DNA from: Sphagnum compactum
Lineage: Eukaryota > Bryophyta > Sphagnopsida > Sphagnales
Length of the DNA stretch: 64,000 nt
Assembly (NCBI GenBank): GCA_965153455.1
Contig: OZ234493.1
Coordinates: forward strand, 23,736,213-23,800,212
Direction: 5' to 3'
Under the pieces are notes generated by a model. That model searched no databases and was not told the DNA's origin. It saw only the letters and a program-made list of their open reading frames with translations. The position numbers and the translations under genes were made by a program. Below are positions 1 through 12,632 of this stretch, in pieces. Each line of letters starts with the position of its first letter. Positions within the stretch are counted from its first letter, which is position 1.

Positions 1-249
1 ATAGGAACATGAAATGTGCAAAAAAATATGAAAATAAATTTTTATTATGGTAACATATGCAAACATGAACATGGAAAAAGAACATGATAAAGCTATGGTG
101 TAAGATTGTGCTTAAGAATAATGTTGAACAGACCAAAGGAAATGAGGAGTAGTATAAATCTATTTATATTTATACTCCTTTGGGGAAGCTTTCAAGGAGG
201 CTTCTATGTGTGCATTGAATAAATAATTTTTTTGAAAACCTTCCTAACT

Positions 250-563
250 GAGAGTCAATTATGAATTAATTAATATTTATAGTTAATTTGGACTTATATA
301 GGAATCAATTGGGAGTTAATTAAAGTTAAATAAGACTTAATTAAAAATTAGTTAAAACTTAACTACGAGTTAACTATGAATTAATTGGGACTTATTTAAG
401 ACTTAATTCGAAATTAATTAATAGTTAATTTGGAGTTAATTAAAATTTAACTAGAATTTAATTAAAACTTAACTAGAGTCAACTAAGAATCAACTGTAAG
501 TGAATTATGAGTTAAGTGGAAGTGAACTAAAATTTAATTGGAAGTTAACTAAAAGTTAGATAA
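250..563. repeat. Degenerate 11-12 bp tandem repeat
   Basis: About 300 bp is built from variants of GAGTTAATTAAA, AACTTAACTA and GACTTAATTA at 11-13 bp spacing. Many units carry TTAATTAA or TTAACT cores, so the array is rich in short palindromes. No coding potential is visible. Confidence 0.7.
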
Positions 564-2182
564 ATGGATGAACATTTAAATGAATGAACTCCATAGCATT
601 TGCATTCGTGACACCTATTGGGAAGACTGTTGTTTACTCTAGCTCACCTTCGTGGTCTTCGCCATATAGTAGTAACCCACCCTATTTGTGTTTTCCCTTC
701 GTTGGCAGATGATATGCATATAATAAATCTCGCATAAAATGCGGTTCTTATTTTTTTACGATTGGAATGGGAGTTTTTAACATTAAGGCAACCAACGAAG
801 TGTGTAACTTGGTTTGGACACAAAGGTTGAACCATTCTATATCATTTCTTCCTGACTTTCTTTCTTTGATTCAATTTTTTGTATTTTGGGTGCACTAGTG
901 GGATGTAGATCATTTGTTGAATCATTTGTGGCTAAAGTTCTTCATGAAAATCTTGGGATCACATCTAGTCTCCCTATGTTTGCGAATCTTCAAGCGACTT
1001 TTGCGATGCTCTTGTTGTGTCATGCCCAACGCCCTGGTTATTTGCTTTGTATAATGTTTCCATTTCTAGGTATTTTACAACATTATGCTGAATTCAATAA
1101 TCGTACCACATCTACATTGGAAAAATTACTTGGTGCAGAATCTTTTGGTGGTTTTATCGATCACCTAACTTGTCATCAAGGCATTCTTCTTGTTTCTTCG
1201 AATGGGTTCAGCCTCCCTTTTATAATTCAGATTGTTGCCCTTGCATTCTTGGGATGTTGGACATTAATTGTTTTTACAATTGTTATTCGTTCTAACAAGA
1301 CAATCATCCTATTCTTTTGGATGAAGTAGCACCTGTTGAGATTTACATTTTCTCGTTCAAGATGGCACTACCAGATACTCGAACCCTGTTACCCTAGGTT
1401 GTCCATTCTTAAGGCCCACCCTTTGAAAGTCTAGTGGTTCAATCTTACCCCTAGTTGCAGGTTTTTTGAATAGATCACCTACACAAATAAAAGTTTGTTT
1501 TGCTTTTAATAGATGTTTTTTTAAATATCACGTGAACACGTCTTTGCTCATGTGCAAGTCCAAAGGTAGGCATTTGGTTATTAGTTCATCCTACCATGCA
1601 TGCATTTCATTTATTCTCAACCCATTTCCTTGTAACATTACGTACTTGTCTTGACTTACCACATCCTATGGTTGCCCATCTTTCATGGTCTTAGTGTGAT
1701 CATACCATTAATGATCTAAGTACCCATTTATTTTAGTGCCTTTGTGAAAGTGAACATACAATAGCTCACGATACACTTCAAGATATTGTCGCAACTATTG
1801 CTTTGGAGAGTGGAACACATGTTTAGAAGGAGGTCTCCCACCTTTTCCCTTGCCACACTCAACGTCAAGTGGATATCATTATCACTAGAAATGACTTCTG
1901 GACCTTGATGGACATTGTCATTATTGATTCGACTCGTACAGATACGGTGCAACGAACATCGATGACGACAACACATGCAACAATGATGGTTACTCAAGAA
2001 AAAACATGATCATACGCTAAATGAGTACCAAGTGATGACTTCATTCTCCTTGCTATTGATACGTATGGGTGTCTTCATTCTTGCTTTGATTCATTTTTTA
2101 CCACTTGTGCATAGACCACTATTGTGTGTCATCAATGGTTTTCTTTAGTCCCTTCAATGCTTGTTTCTTACTATCAACAACG

Positions 2183-2407
2183 TGTGTCCATAATCTTATA
2201 ATGTGTGCAAGCCATAGCATTCTTCAATAGGTTGCTACACTTGGCCGAAGTTCTTCATCTCTTCCACACATCATAGTTAGTGCACCTCTTCTCACAATGC
2301 GTGTCCATAGTCTTGTAACATGTGCAAGCCATAACATTCTTCAACAAGTTGTTGCACTTGGTTGAGGTTTTTCATCTCTTCCACACATCATAGTTAATGC
2401 ACCTCTG
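2183..2407. repeat. 118-bp tandem duplication
   Basis: The segment beginning GTGTCCATAATCTTATAATG at 2183 recurs at 2301 (GTGTCCATAGTCTTGTAACA), and both copies run to TTAATGCACCTCT or a close variant. The copies differ by scattered substitutions, mostly transitions, so the duplication is old. Source element unidentified. Confidence 0.75.
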
Positions 2408-2880
2408 CCACTAGCCAATTTGTGGTAGATGACAACTCTTTCATCTTAAGTCTTCTTTGTTATTGTTTATTGTCATTTTATACTCATAGGGTCTTTAATA
2501 AATTTTTGTTGATTGTTGGCTTTTGTTTTTTTCTTTGGGTTGTCTCTACTTGTGTTCTCATTTGCTTTGTACTTTGGATGGATGGGTTCCCGTAATTGAT
2601 TTTTATTTACAAGGTTTTTCTTTTATTTTATTAGTGTATTAATGATGTGCTTATTGTTATGTTCTTTGGTGACATGTGTTCTCTTACTTTTATTTGCCTT
2701 ATACTTCTTGTGGATGGGTTCCCATCCTTGTTCTGTTTTTTATACACAGGGTTTTTCTTCATATCATCCTCCATGAAAAGTTGTAATGAGGAACCTCCAC
2801 ATGGCATGGAGGAATGTACATACGATGTACATACGACTTTCTTAACTACCTTCTTTAACTACCTATCCTACTAGGTACCT

Positions 2881-4323
2881 CTAGCCTACCTTTCTTCTTC
2901 TTCCCCTTTGGCTTCTTCCCCGTCTCCTCGTCAAGAAACGAGCTTCCTCCGGCATTGCAGCTTTGGAACCGATTCTTAACTCTTAAGTGATTGTATTGTG
3001 TTCGTGTGTTTCCGCATGTGGGGGAAAGAAATGCCATTTTGATGATTTTGATTTTCTTTTTCTCTGCAAAAGAGGTTTTTGCTCTTGTGGCAACTTGTTT
3101 GTTTGTTGTAATTCTTAAGTGATCGTCTTCCGAGCTCTCTTTTGTTTTTTGGTTGGATCATGCGCCTGCCATTTGTGAGGGTGAAAAAGCTCAGGATTGC
3201 GAAAAATAATTGCTCCAACATGCTGTTTTCCTGATTCTGAATCGCCTTCCAATGCCGGATTTTGATCAGTTTTTTGCGCGTGGTTTCTTTTCCCCCTTTT
3301 TTGGTTAGTTTGCAAGCGGTGGCGGTGATGAGAAGCTCTGTGAATTGTCTGTGTAATGTCCCTACCATGTCAGGACTGTTCCCGGACCTCATGTTGGGAG
3401 ATCGTGTGTTGTGCTCGCTTTGAGGCTTTACATAAATTCAAGGGTTTGTGATCATGTCCCTTCGAATCGTTAATTCAAAGGCTAATTCTACTTGTTCCGA
3501 ATCCGTGTCGATATGCAAATCCGTGAGAACTTCGCAGCGTTTGGCACGTAATTCCTTCTTCTTTTTCCCCCTCCTCTAGGAAGACTTGCAGATGTTCAGG
3601 AAACATTCTGTCTGAGCATGTTCTGCGAAGAAGAAGTTGCTGAGATGCATGTGATCTACTGCATGTGGAGTGCTCGCCGTTATCGTTTTCGACGTCGGGA
3701 GACATCGAGATTGCAGTTGCTCAAATTTCGGTAACTGTTTCTATCTTAAGCAAGTCTTCGAATTTTGATCTGGTCGCATCCAATTCTAGATTTTAAGCGG
3801 TCCTATAGATGCATTGTGTGAGGGACACGAAGCCTGTCAACTGGTGTGGTTATGAAATCAAGCAAGGAATTGAATAAGAAAACTTGGAAGGAACCGGAGA
3901 TCGCAATGAAGCAGCCCAATTTAAACCTTGCAATGGGTACAAGCTGTACATGAGATCAATATGCAACAGACAAAAGGATAGAGTCCCAGGAGTCCATACA
4001 GAAATCAGGGCATTTCCAGCAGCAATGAACAGTCCTTAGATCTAGAATCCATGTGCTCTCTGCGGGCAGGCCTTGAAATGGAGACAAATTAGCCCTGGAC
4101 ATGATGCTACATCTCGGTGTAAATTGCAGGGCTGCTGCAACTACCATGTCATGGTAGCAATGCCAGTGGTGATTTCAGTGGAATTGATGACTTGAGAGAT
4201 CCTGGATCCCTGTTGTTGTTGCCAGCCTCTGGCAATTAGCCTCCATATTTGTCTGTAATCAAGAGAAATATTTATTTGAGTAGAAAGCAATTGTAAGCAA
4301 AGGAAGCAAACTGGAGGTCCATC
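2881..4323 (+). promoter_or_regulatory. Probable promoter and 5' leader of the CCCH gene
   Basis: From about 2880 the base composition shifts from AT-rich to a CT-rich, then balanced, sequence typical of plant promoters and 5' leaders. A pyrimidine tract lies at 2884-2925. No protein-like frame is present. A short upstream ORF of 33 codons (ATG 3852, TGA 3951-3953) lies in the leader if transcription begins upstream of it. The transcription start and any leader intron cannot be fixed from sequence alone. Confidence 0.35.
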
Positions 4324-7300
4324 ATGTCGCTGGCACGTGATTTGTACAAGACAAAGCTGTGCACACTCTACTTACAACGTGGACATTGTCCAAGGCAGAG
4401 CTGCTCATTTGCACATGGAGAAGTGGAACTCCGCAAGTTTCCTGGTAAGCAGTAGTAAGATTTTTCTGGTTTTCTGTTCTCCAACTCAGAGAGAAAGAGT
4501 GGAGGAATAATCATAGCTTCACAATTCCAAGCTACATGTCAGGCATGAGTCTGAGCTTTGTGGTAATCAGAAGATTTCAGTCATCTGCCATTGTCCTTCC
4601 AAAACATTCAAGATGTCACATAAAAACAACATTCATGGAATTTTGCAGCCATTACGGGTGGGCTCAAGGCCCTTCCTTGTTTATGATATTCTCGTTATGT
4701 CAGGAGAAATGTAGCTTAGCTAATGCAGATTTCTACAGAGGTGTCTATTACCTTGCAGAAAGCAAGATCTGGATGTTCAACTAAGAGCCAGAGACAAGCA
4801 ATGATACTTCCTACTTCCAGTTGTGTTTTGAGCAATGGAATTCTATTGTTCATATTGTGTCTATTTTCATGATGGAGGTATACATATGTATCCCTGCAAG
4901 GCAGGGGATGGGCTTTACCTTACCTTGTAGATCTATGCATATGCATGGTACTCTTGTGATGGGGAGGAAACTTACAGATAATTGTCATGAGCCTAGTCCT
5001 TGGTGTCTGAACTTGTAAAGGAATACAGTATTCACTGTTGCTGAGGATGATCTTCAAGGCAAAGTGATATGTTGATTATAGTGACTGTCACCTGCAGGCC
5101 ACGCTTACAACTATTTAGTATGGCAATATAAAATCAGCATATTTAATGAGGGCGATCATTTGTCTGGACGCATGCTTGCAGATTCGTATGATGCTGGATA
5201 GAGTCCCTAATAATTTGGGGGATGGAAAGCTTGTGCTCTGTTATCTATTTTCACATGGAGGGCAATTTTTCTTGTTCAAGTATTGTATTGTCTTTATTGT
5301 CAGTTGTAATTGCCAAGTGCACAATTCATCAATTTTTTGGTGAAAAGTTTTCTCATTAATCATACCAAGAGTAATCCCTGTTTTTTCTGTGGTAACATCG
5401 GGGGTAGCGCTCCCAGAAGAAATGGTTTATGACCTATGTTGAATATTGAGGAGAGATATATACATATGGACATGGGACATTTCTTGTGCACAATTCCTTA
5501 ATTTTACTACTGTGCCCCCCAACAGACAAATGGTAAGCATCATGTGAACCTCTATGCAGTGATTAACCATGTGTGGACTCTTCAATGTGATTACTTGGTT
5601 AGAGCTTTGGGACAAAGATCAGAGGTTGCAACCAACTTGAAGTGTCATTGGGTGCACTCCCCAATTGCAGGCCGATATGGTTCCTCTGGTGCTGGTGACT
5701 TGAGGGAAAGATTGGATCGTAGGAAATCACCACTAACTTACCGGAGGCGATCTCCAGGCAGGGATGACAGAGGTTGTGACTTTCACCACACCCGCAAATC
5801 ACATGCACATGACAGAGGTACAAATATGCTTACTCACTGTTTGGTAATTTCCTCTAGCAGAACCATTTCCTTGTATAGTACTTTGATAGGCACTGGTTTC
5901 ATCAGTACATGTTCCTCCTTCAGATTCACCTCCCTGAGAGGTCAGTAGCTGACTGCAGTCAACACACTGCATGTCAGAGAAGATTCCATCTGCAGTGTTA
6001 ATGTGTTCATAAATGGCTGCACGAATGTACTTGCATATGAATGTATGGGTGTACTAAAAATTTAGATGAACTGGGTCACCAAGGCAGGGCGGAGTCATTC
6101 AAGGTCACCAACAAAGCACAAGCGAACCCGATCTCTATCAGCACCAAGGTCGCCAGCATATATGAAGTGAGTGAACCCTCAGGTGTTTTCCTGTATTGCA
6201 GTTAGCAGCACTTTAAGAAGATAACAATTGTTCCTGGAATCAACCAGTGATGCTCTCAAATATCTGGTGGTAATCATCTTCTGTACCAGCTTCCATGTGA
6301 CTCAAAGTTTACTATCACAAGTATGCCACAAGCAAAACTATTTTGATATGTTTTGTACAAAACAGGAGGGAAAAAAAAAGCCTACGCTCAGATGCAACAG
6401 ACACACAGATCAGTGATGTTTCAGGGGATGGTCATGAAGGAGATTATGCTGCTGCCAACCTGATTGTGTCAAGAAGGAGTCCATCACCCAGCATCCGAGA
6501 AGCTCTTGAAGAGCAGGCATGTAATTCAAAGAACTCACTCCTTAATTATTTCTTTCATCCAATTTTGTTGTGGGAATCATGCCTCCAAATACCTTTACAC
6601 AACAACAAGGGTAAAAGAAGCAGAAAATGTTGCTTTGTTCAGTTCTGCCCAGATGTTATACTCACTTTCTCTCACAATTTGACAACCGGGACAGCCAGAT
6701 AATCCATCATTGCATTAAAGGTAAAAGTTGCATAAACACAAGAGGTCTTCTTGAGGCCGGATGTTGCAATCTGTAAAACTTAAGCAACTGCATGGAAATC
6801 CTTGAACAGAAGAGTGAGTACAGTAAGATTTGAACCAAAATGAGGACATTTTACGATGGAGGGGTTACTAGTACTAGCCAATGTCCTCCAACTTGGCATG
6901 AGTTTAATCACTTGCTAAGTCTCCTTCACATGGGATTTGTGCATTTTATTTTGCAGGTGAGGGAGGTTGAGGCTGAAAAGATGGCATTGCAGGTTCAGAA
7001 AGCAAAACTTGAGGTGACCTCTGACAAACAGATTAGCTATAGCTCAAGTATACATGTTGCACACTCACTGGTGTGGCAGAATATGTGCAAACTTACCAAC
7101 ATAATAAAAAATATACTCAGGTTTAGTCATGTTGTCAATTTTTGCCAATTGATGCACAATAGAGGGCATAACATTGTGGTCATGAGTCCACCCACAGAGT
7201 GCTCCTTCAGAGAGATATACCAGCATGTGTTCTATATAGTTGTGTGTACATCTGTGGAACTATGTATATGTTTCTTCATTTCCAGTGAAAATCAGTTCCA

Positions 7301-9165
7301 CTCAAGAATCTTGTTTTCCTGATGGCGGATGCAGTAGTCTAATGTCTCAGTTAATTTCAGAGAGTTGTGTAAGAGCAGGCTCTTTTCAACCATGGTATGA
7401 TGCAGCTGTTACTGCAGAAAAAGATCCAAGAAACAACAATGTTGTCAGAGAAAGTTGAAATGCTTGAAGCTCGGGTGGCCGGTGCTGAGGAGGAGTGCAG
7501 AGGGTGCAATTCCTCACCTTCTAGTAGTGTTTGTGATCATCATTGTCAGTACTATTCTCAAGCAGTACGGAAATTTCACATCTTAAGTAGTTCACCTGTC
7601 CACATTGTTGAAGCACCAAAGAACATTGTTACGAGTCATGCCTGTGCCACTCAGGTTACAATCAAAGACCAAGAAATTTCTGAAAGTCTACACTCGGTTA
7701 ACTCGTGCTCAAGAGGAGTTGAAAAGGTATGCCTTTACCTCCTCACTTAATTATCAACAGCACTTATGCTGGAAGTCTCAGATATTTTGAAACTCTTTTG
7801 CAATCAAGCAGAAATGCAATAGAACACTGGAAGCTGGTTACAAGAGAATGGAGTTCATGCTAGGGGAAATTCCTTTTTCTGGGTTCCAGCCTGATCTTAC
7901 TGGATGCCAACAAGTGCCTACAACTGATATGTGCAAACTTCGTGTCCAGAGCACAAGCCAGAATGGTGAAGTTGGTGGAGGTTGAGGTGGGTGCAAGTAA
8001 CCTGGTCAAGGTGTTGCCAGAGATGGAAGACTTTGACATGAATATGACAAGTGATTTGGAGCTCACAAAGCGAAAGAATCTTTGCAAATTAGGAAATTGT
8101 GTAGTTGAAGGTGGGTTGGGTGCCATACTCTACCTGGGTTGGACAGATTGGACTGTTGATTAGAGTAGTCCTCAGAATGCATGTAACTAGTGAAGATACA
8201 TTTCTCTTATCATGTTATCTTGTGACATGCTGGTAGCAGGTATGTTGAAATACAAATTGCGGGGGTTGATTCCCATCATCACCTTTGTTTGGTGGAAATC
8301 TGCAGATTCAGGTACACAACATAAAGAGAATGTGCTTCACAACAACAGCAGCCCTGTGTTACAGAATGAGGACACGACATCTGGTGAACCCCAACAACAT
8401 AACAATTTGGCTGCAATCAGAAGAAAGGCTTTAATGCAGAGAGAATTGCAACAAAATGGCATTAACATGAGGGCAGTCAATGGAGCAGATGGCAATCAAA
8501 CAGATGGTAAGGTATCTACTCCTGGAAACAAGGAAGAGACTTTCACAGAAGAGTTGCGAACAAATACACAAGCCAAATCTTTGGACTCAACTCCATCTCC
8601 ACCAGCTTGTCAGGTCAAGGTATGCATGTCTGTCTCTCTCTGGTGCTGTCATTCTTTCAGGGTTTTTACTCATGATCCCAGAAATGAAGTGGACAAAAAA
8701 CATGGTTCTCTTCTCTGTACTGTCTGCAAATGCCATGACATTGGCATTTGTAACACATCCATGTTTGTTGATAAAGGCTGGAGTAGTTGGGTTATAAACT
8801 TTGCTATATTTCATCACCTTGTTTTCTGAGCAGGTGAGCAGATGATGGACCATGTTTCTTTCTCTCATATATAGGCAATTCCACAGTGAATATAAACATC
8901 CCTGCTATATAAGTCAGGACTTTGTCGGCCTCCAAAAATATTCCATCAAGCACCAGGAAGGCTTTAACCTGTCCACCAGAAAGACCCCTGTATTGCTCAT
9001 TCTTTTTCAGCTATTGTATTACTGAATATTCTCTTTCATGTTTTGCCAATCCAGGAGAAACCAGACCTGAAATCTGAAGAGAAGGCTATGGATGATGGCA
9101 GCAGCTCTGATGGTGTGAATGATGGAGGAGACAGTGATACAAACAATGGACCTGTGCAAGACTAG
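4324..9165 (+). CDS. CCCH zinc-finger protein with RS-like and coiled-coil regions
   Basis: Predicted RNA-binding nuclear protein, related to the Arabidopsis group containing CCCH proteins 13 and 40. Coding exons: 4324-4444, 5671-5817, 6088-6166, 6414-6516, 6957-7013, 7406-7503, 7655-7726, 7950-8110, 8306-8619, 9055-9165. Phases agree at every junction and total 420 aa. Residues 13-31 form one CCCH finger (C13-x8-C22-x4-C27-x3-H31). Residues 41-116 are Arg/Ser-rich (RERLDRRKSP, YRRRSPGRD, SHSRSPTKHKR). Residues about 145-240 are a predicted coiled coil ending in the family motif TRLTRAQEELKR. The tail is acidic and low-complexity (DGSSSDGVNDGGDSD). Start chosen because MSLARDLYKTKLC matches the family N-terminus. 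The intron after exon 4 appears to use a GC donor (CAG|GCATGT); the nearby GT donor gives a stop. A possible AATAAA poly(A) signal lies at 9196-9201. A splicing or mRNA-processing role is inferred, not shown. Confidence 0.85.
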
Positions 9166-10301
9166 AATTGGGTATCCACTATATCCGAGCTCCTCAATAA
9201 AGAAGCAATGTGCTTTATGGTGAAGGCATGTACTCTGACCAAGCCACCCATTTGCAAAAACTCTCAAGGACAGATGGTAGCACAGCTAGATATGCACCTC
9301 CTGCCCTTATAGGTTATAGAGACGTACAATGCAAAGTGTTAATCCCACATTAGTGCAAGACTACTCATCAATCTTTTCATAGCACAGCAGTCAGCCCTAT
9401 TGCTTCTTTTGGTGAGTGATTAACAGAAAATGACTAAGCTAAACCCCCCCACCTCATATAGTTTGCTCTGCTAATCATTTACCAGAAGAAAGTCTGAGAA
9501 CAACCTCAGCTTCTCTTTCTATTTCTTATCTGCTCCACACAAAAATCAGATCACCTTTGAACAGGGTGCACCAAACAACAGAAACTGTTCCTATGTTGGA
9601 CATTTCAATCAAAGATAAGAAACCCTACCAGGTGCAAGGTGTATCATCTTTGAAGAATATGCAATGTTTATACATAGCATGTTGCTTGGTATTTGTAAGC
9701 ATCTGGCTGACACTCTCTGTGTGGCTGATTCCTGGGTCACCAGTGATCAAGCCCATTGTATAGATCAAAGACCAGTTCTCCAATGCCAATATGCCTCGTC
9801 AAAGCTGGGATTGCAATGTTCAACACTCTCTCTAAACACATGGCAAGGTCCTTGTGCTCTTGCCAAATCAGAAAGATGTATTGCTTTGCTCATATGAAAA
9901 ACTGCATTGGCATTAGGATGCATGAAAGAAGGGCTGGTAATTTGCTTCATCAATCAGCAAACTTGCATGCTCTTGTGCTTTAGTTCTCCATTGAACAGAG
10001 ACCAAATGACTGAAACCTGATTCTGTCAATGAACACAGTGATCTCAACAGTCCTTTGTTACAGGAAATTGACTGACCAAAATTGGTACCTGCCCTTCTTG
10101 GCGACACCTTTAGACGAGCATTGACATCAAGCAAATTGAGGCACATTATTGGGTTTAGTTGACAGTTCCCTCTGCAACTGTAGCCATGATGTCTAACTAA
10201 AACATATGTCTTCAGGAGTACTAACAATTTCCACATGATTCAAGGCAACCTGAACAAAATCGAGAGATGGCCAACTAGTAAGGTTACAGAGTACAAAGAC
10301 T
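9166..10301. other. 3' flank, no gene seen
   Basis: This contains the 3' UTR of the CCCH gene (AATAAA at 9196-9201) followed by about 1 kb of sequence without a domain-bearing frame on either strand. Small open frames such as 9557-9763 (plus) and 9913-10236 (minus) overlap each other in different frames and look random. Confidence 0.5.
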
Positions 10302-10826
10302 TCAGATCCACATTATAACAGCAAAAAATCCTGTATTCAGTACCCCCACAAAAGTACCAGAGTCTAGCCACACACCCTTGTGTTGCATTGGTTGAAATAG
10401 TTTCAGTGCCTTCTGCCCTTATGCACATTTCACATGTCCCATAATCATGGCATTCCGACAGACGACAGTACGTGATGGCATGTTGTTGAACACTCTCTGA
10501 GCATCCTCCATGCTTCCACATTTTGCATACATATCAACCAAGCTAGTCCTCAAAAAGACATCAGCCTCACAAGCAGTTTGAATTATCTGATCATGAACTC
10601 GCCTGCCCTGTTCAAGTGCTCTTAAACTAGCACATCCATCGAGCAGCGGAACAAAAGCGAATCTGTCAGGAGTCATGCCCTCTTGTCGCATTTCTCGGAA
10701 AAACTCAACGGCCTTTTCAGGTTGCCCAGCCTTAACATACCTTGCAAGCCTTCTATTCCATGAAAAGCTGTCCAATTGGACGGTCCCTGGTGCCATGGCC
10801 GCCAGGGCCGCCAGCTTTGCTCCCAC
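10302..10826 (-). pseudogene. Broken PPR (PLS-type) gene fragment
   Basis: The frame from ATG 10826 encodes canonical pentatricopeptide repeat sequence: SWNRRLARYVKAGQPEKAV, then PDRFAFVPLLDGCASLRALE, then SLVDMYAKCGSMEDAQRVF. These are P, L and S type motifs of the kind found in organellar RNA-editing factors. An in-frame TAA at 10419-10421 interrupts the next repeat, after which the same frame resumes with GQKALKLFQPMQ and TFVGVLN and stops at 10302. Only about four motifs survive and there is no E or DYW domain. Intact relatives have ten or more repeats, so this is a truncated, nonsense-bearing copy. A short expressed peptide cannot be excluded. Confidence 0.75.
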
Positions 10827-11960
10827 CTATGGGGGTTTTCCACGGTTGTCAAGCCAGAGTGCGTCCTGCGTCCTCTTATGCTTGAAATCCGAATATCTTT
10901 CATTCACCTTCTCCTTCCTGCAATCGCACCACTGCGAAGGATCTAAAAAGAATTGCCGCCAAAGTTTCTCTGTCTGGTATGGTACCGTTGGTGCAATATT
11001 TGCATCCTAAGTCGTTGCCAACGCTCTGTTACCACAAGTCACCACTACATGTCGTATCTGTCGAGACTCAAGGATGTGTCGATGGCGCATTGCCATCACC
11101 ACTAAAAATTCAAGGACCGACAAGAGTACCAGTATCACAACCAGAAACAAGCTTCAGAAGATTGGTTCAAAAACCATCTCGCCACAGATAAGATGAAACA
11201 ATCGAGAGTGTTGTGTACAAAGAAGTCACAGCAGGCACACATAAACAACGGTGAAGAGATATAAGCAAGGGAGAAGGAGAGGAGACACGAGGCACAAGAA
11301 CTGACGAAGTGTCTCTTGCCCTCTTCATCTCAGTTGTTGTGATAGTTGTGTTCATCATTACAAAAGTTTAGATGAAGTAAAACATGGTGCTCTTTACTCT
11401 AAACATGGCATCTTTGTTATTTAGTCTCTATGACCTGTTGGGATTAGCCATGTTTTATGACGACTACTGATTGCATGTATGAGAATCAGAGGCGCTTGCA
11501 TTAAGTTGAGAGGTTGAGTTGAAGAAGGCAAGGTCTATATATTTTCTCGTGTTCTTTGTCAGGGCTTTGGTTTTAAAAGCAAGAGGATGTGAAACCTAAT
11601 GTTGGAAAGTTTGTCTGTTCCCTGAAGAACCAGTAACAGCCAAGTGGCACCTGGATTGAATTCAATATTATGCATACATTTGTAGTCTTGATCATCCTCA
11701 GGTTATTGAAATCTCTGTGGAATTCCGAAGATAACAGGCAGATGCATGATATGGGATATGTGCTAATACAAAGTCTGTGCCAGTAGTCAAAGTTGTGTGG
11801 GCAGATGCATGAGTTGACATCTTTTCACTACATTTGAAGCTGTAGCAACCACTCAAAAACTCTGAAGAATTCCACCGGTGGTACATTTTTCCCACTTTCA
11901 AAATCATTGCAACCAAATGTTGATTAAAAGCCTCTACCATTCATACCACTTTGTGGGTAC
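10827..11960. other. Spacer between the two PPR fragments
   Basis: No domain-bearing frame was found on either strand. The ORFs at 10675-11010 (plus) and 11698-11940 (minus) have no recognisable motifs and no coding-like bias. The inverted arrangement of the flanking PPR pieces suggests past duplication or rearrangement, but I see no terminal repeats that would mark an element. Confidence 0.45.
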
Positions 11961-12230
11961 CAGCTGGTTGACATGTACGCAAAATGTAGGTGGATAGAGG
12001 ATGCTCAAAGAGTGTTCAACAACATGCCATCACATGATGTGATTGCTTGGAACACCATGATATTGGGACATGTAAAATCTGGGCAAGGGCAGAAGGCACT
12101 GAAATTATTTCAAAAAATGCAACAAGGTATGTTGTGAAACTCTTACTTTTGTGGGGGTGCTGAATGCATGTGCGAGTATAGTTGCACTGGAAGAGGGCAG
12201 CTGTGCTCATGAGCAGATCGCCCAAAGTTT
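11961..12230 (+). pseudogene. Second PPR fragment, frameshifted
   Basis: Plus-strand codons from 11961 read QLVDMYAKCRWIEDAQRVF, then HDVIAWNTMILGHVKSGQ and GQKALKLFQKMQQG, ending at TGA 12135-12137. The homology continues in another frame from about 12134 (TFVGVLNACASIVALEEG, AHEQIAQSF), so a frameshift separates the parts. There is no upstream start. The fragment overlaps in content with the minus-strand copy at 10302-10826 (shared QRVFNNMPS and GQKALKLFQ), so the two derive from closely related PPR genes lying in opposite orientation. Confidence 0.75.
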
Positions 12231-12632
12231 CTCAATAAAAAAAACAAGAGATTCCTGTGAACAATCACTACTCAGGTAATCACTATTCTTATCTGAAGAC
12301 AGGGGGGGGTTCAAAGGCTGATTAACTTCTGATTATCTACTTGCAAAATAATTATGAGATAAGCAACAAAATCAATTTGGGGGTGTTCAAAGCTTCAGCC
12401 TTGATGATCACATAATCGACAACATAATCGGACTTTAAATAATCGATTAATTGAACAACATAATCAACCTTTGAACCCCCCTATTAGTCCTGATGTCTGA
12501 ACTGTTCTGATGTTTTATCATCAGAACTGTCATATTCTCTTGGAAATTCAATGGTGTGCACAGAAAGAGCACACTCTGTGTTTACCAGTAAGAACAAAGG
12601 CAACTTCATACCCAGTGACATAAACATGACTA
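12231..12632. other. Non-coding spacer
   Basis: Short AT-rich region with repeated ATAATCGA-like words near 12411-12470 (for example CATAATCGACAACATAATCG). It forms the 3' flank of the thioesterase gene. Nothing else is seen. Confidence 0.4.

Larger units (their letters stand above)
1..2880. other. AT-rich intergenic repeat DNA, no supported gene
   Basis: No open frame here shows a recognisable domain or a convincing ATG. The longest (886-1329, plus) opens on TTG and is not conserved with anything I know. The stretch holds a degenerate short-period repeat at about 250-563, a 118-bp tandem duplication at 2183-2407, and a looser duplication in which a segment near 2552-2630 is echoed at about 2677-2760. 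It is best read as decayed repeat DNA flanking the gene that starts downstream. Confidence 0.6.

Noticed and set aside
886-1329. 147-codon plus-strand frame
   Set aside because: Opens on TTG, has no domain and lies in repeat-like AT-rich DNA. Hydrophobic stretches follow from T-rich composition.
1728-2450. hAT-type transposase on the minus strand
   Set aside because: The minus-strand translation around 2180-2290 gave a vague RPSV-like resemblance only; motifs were not convincing.
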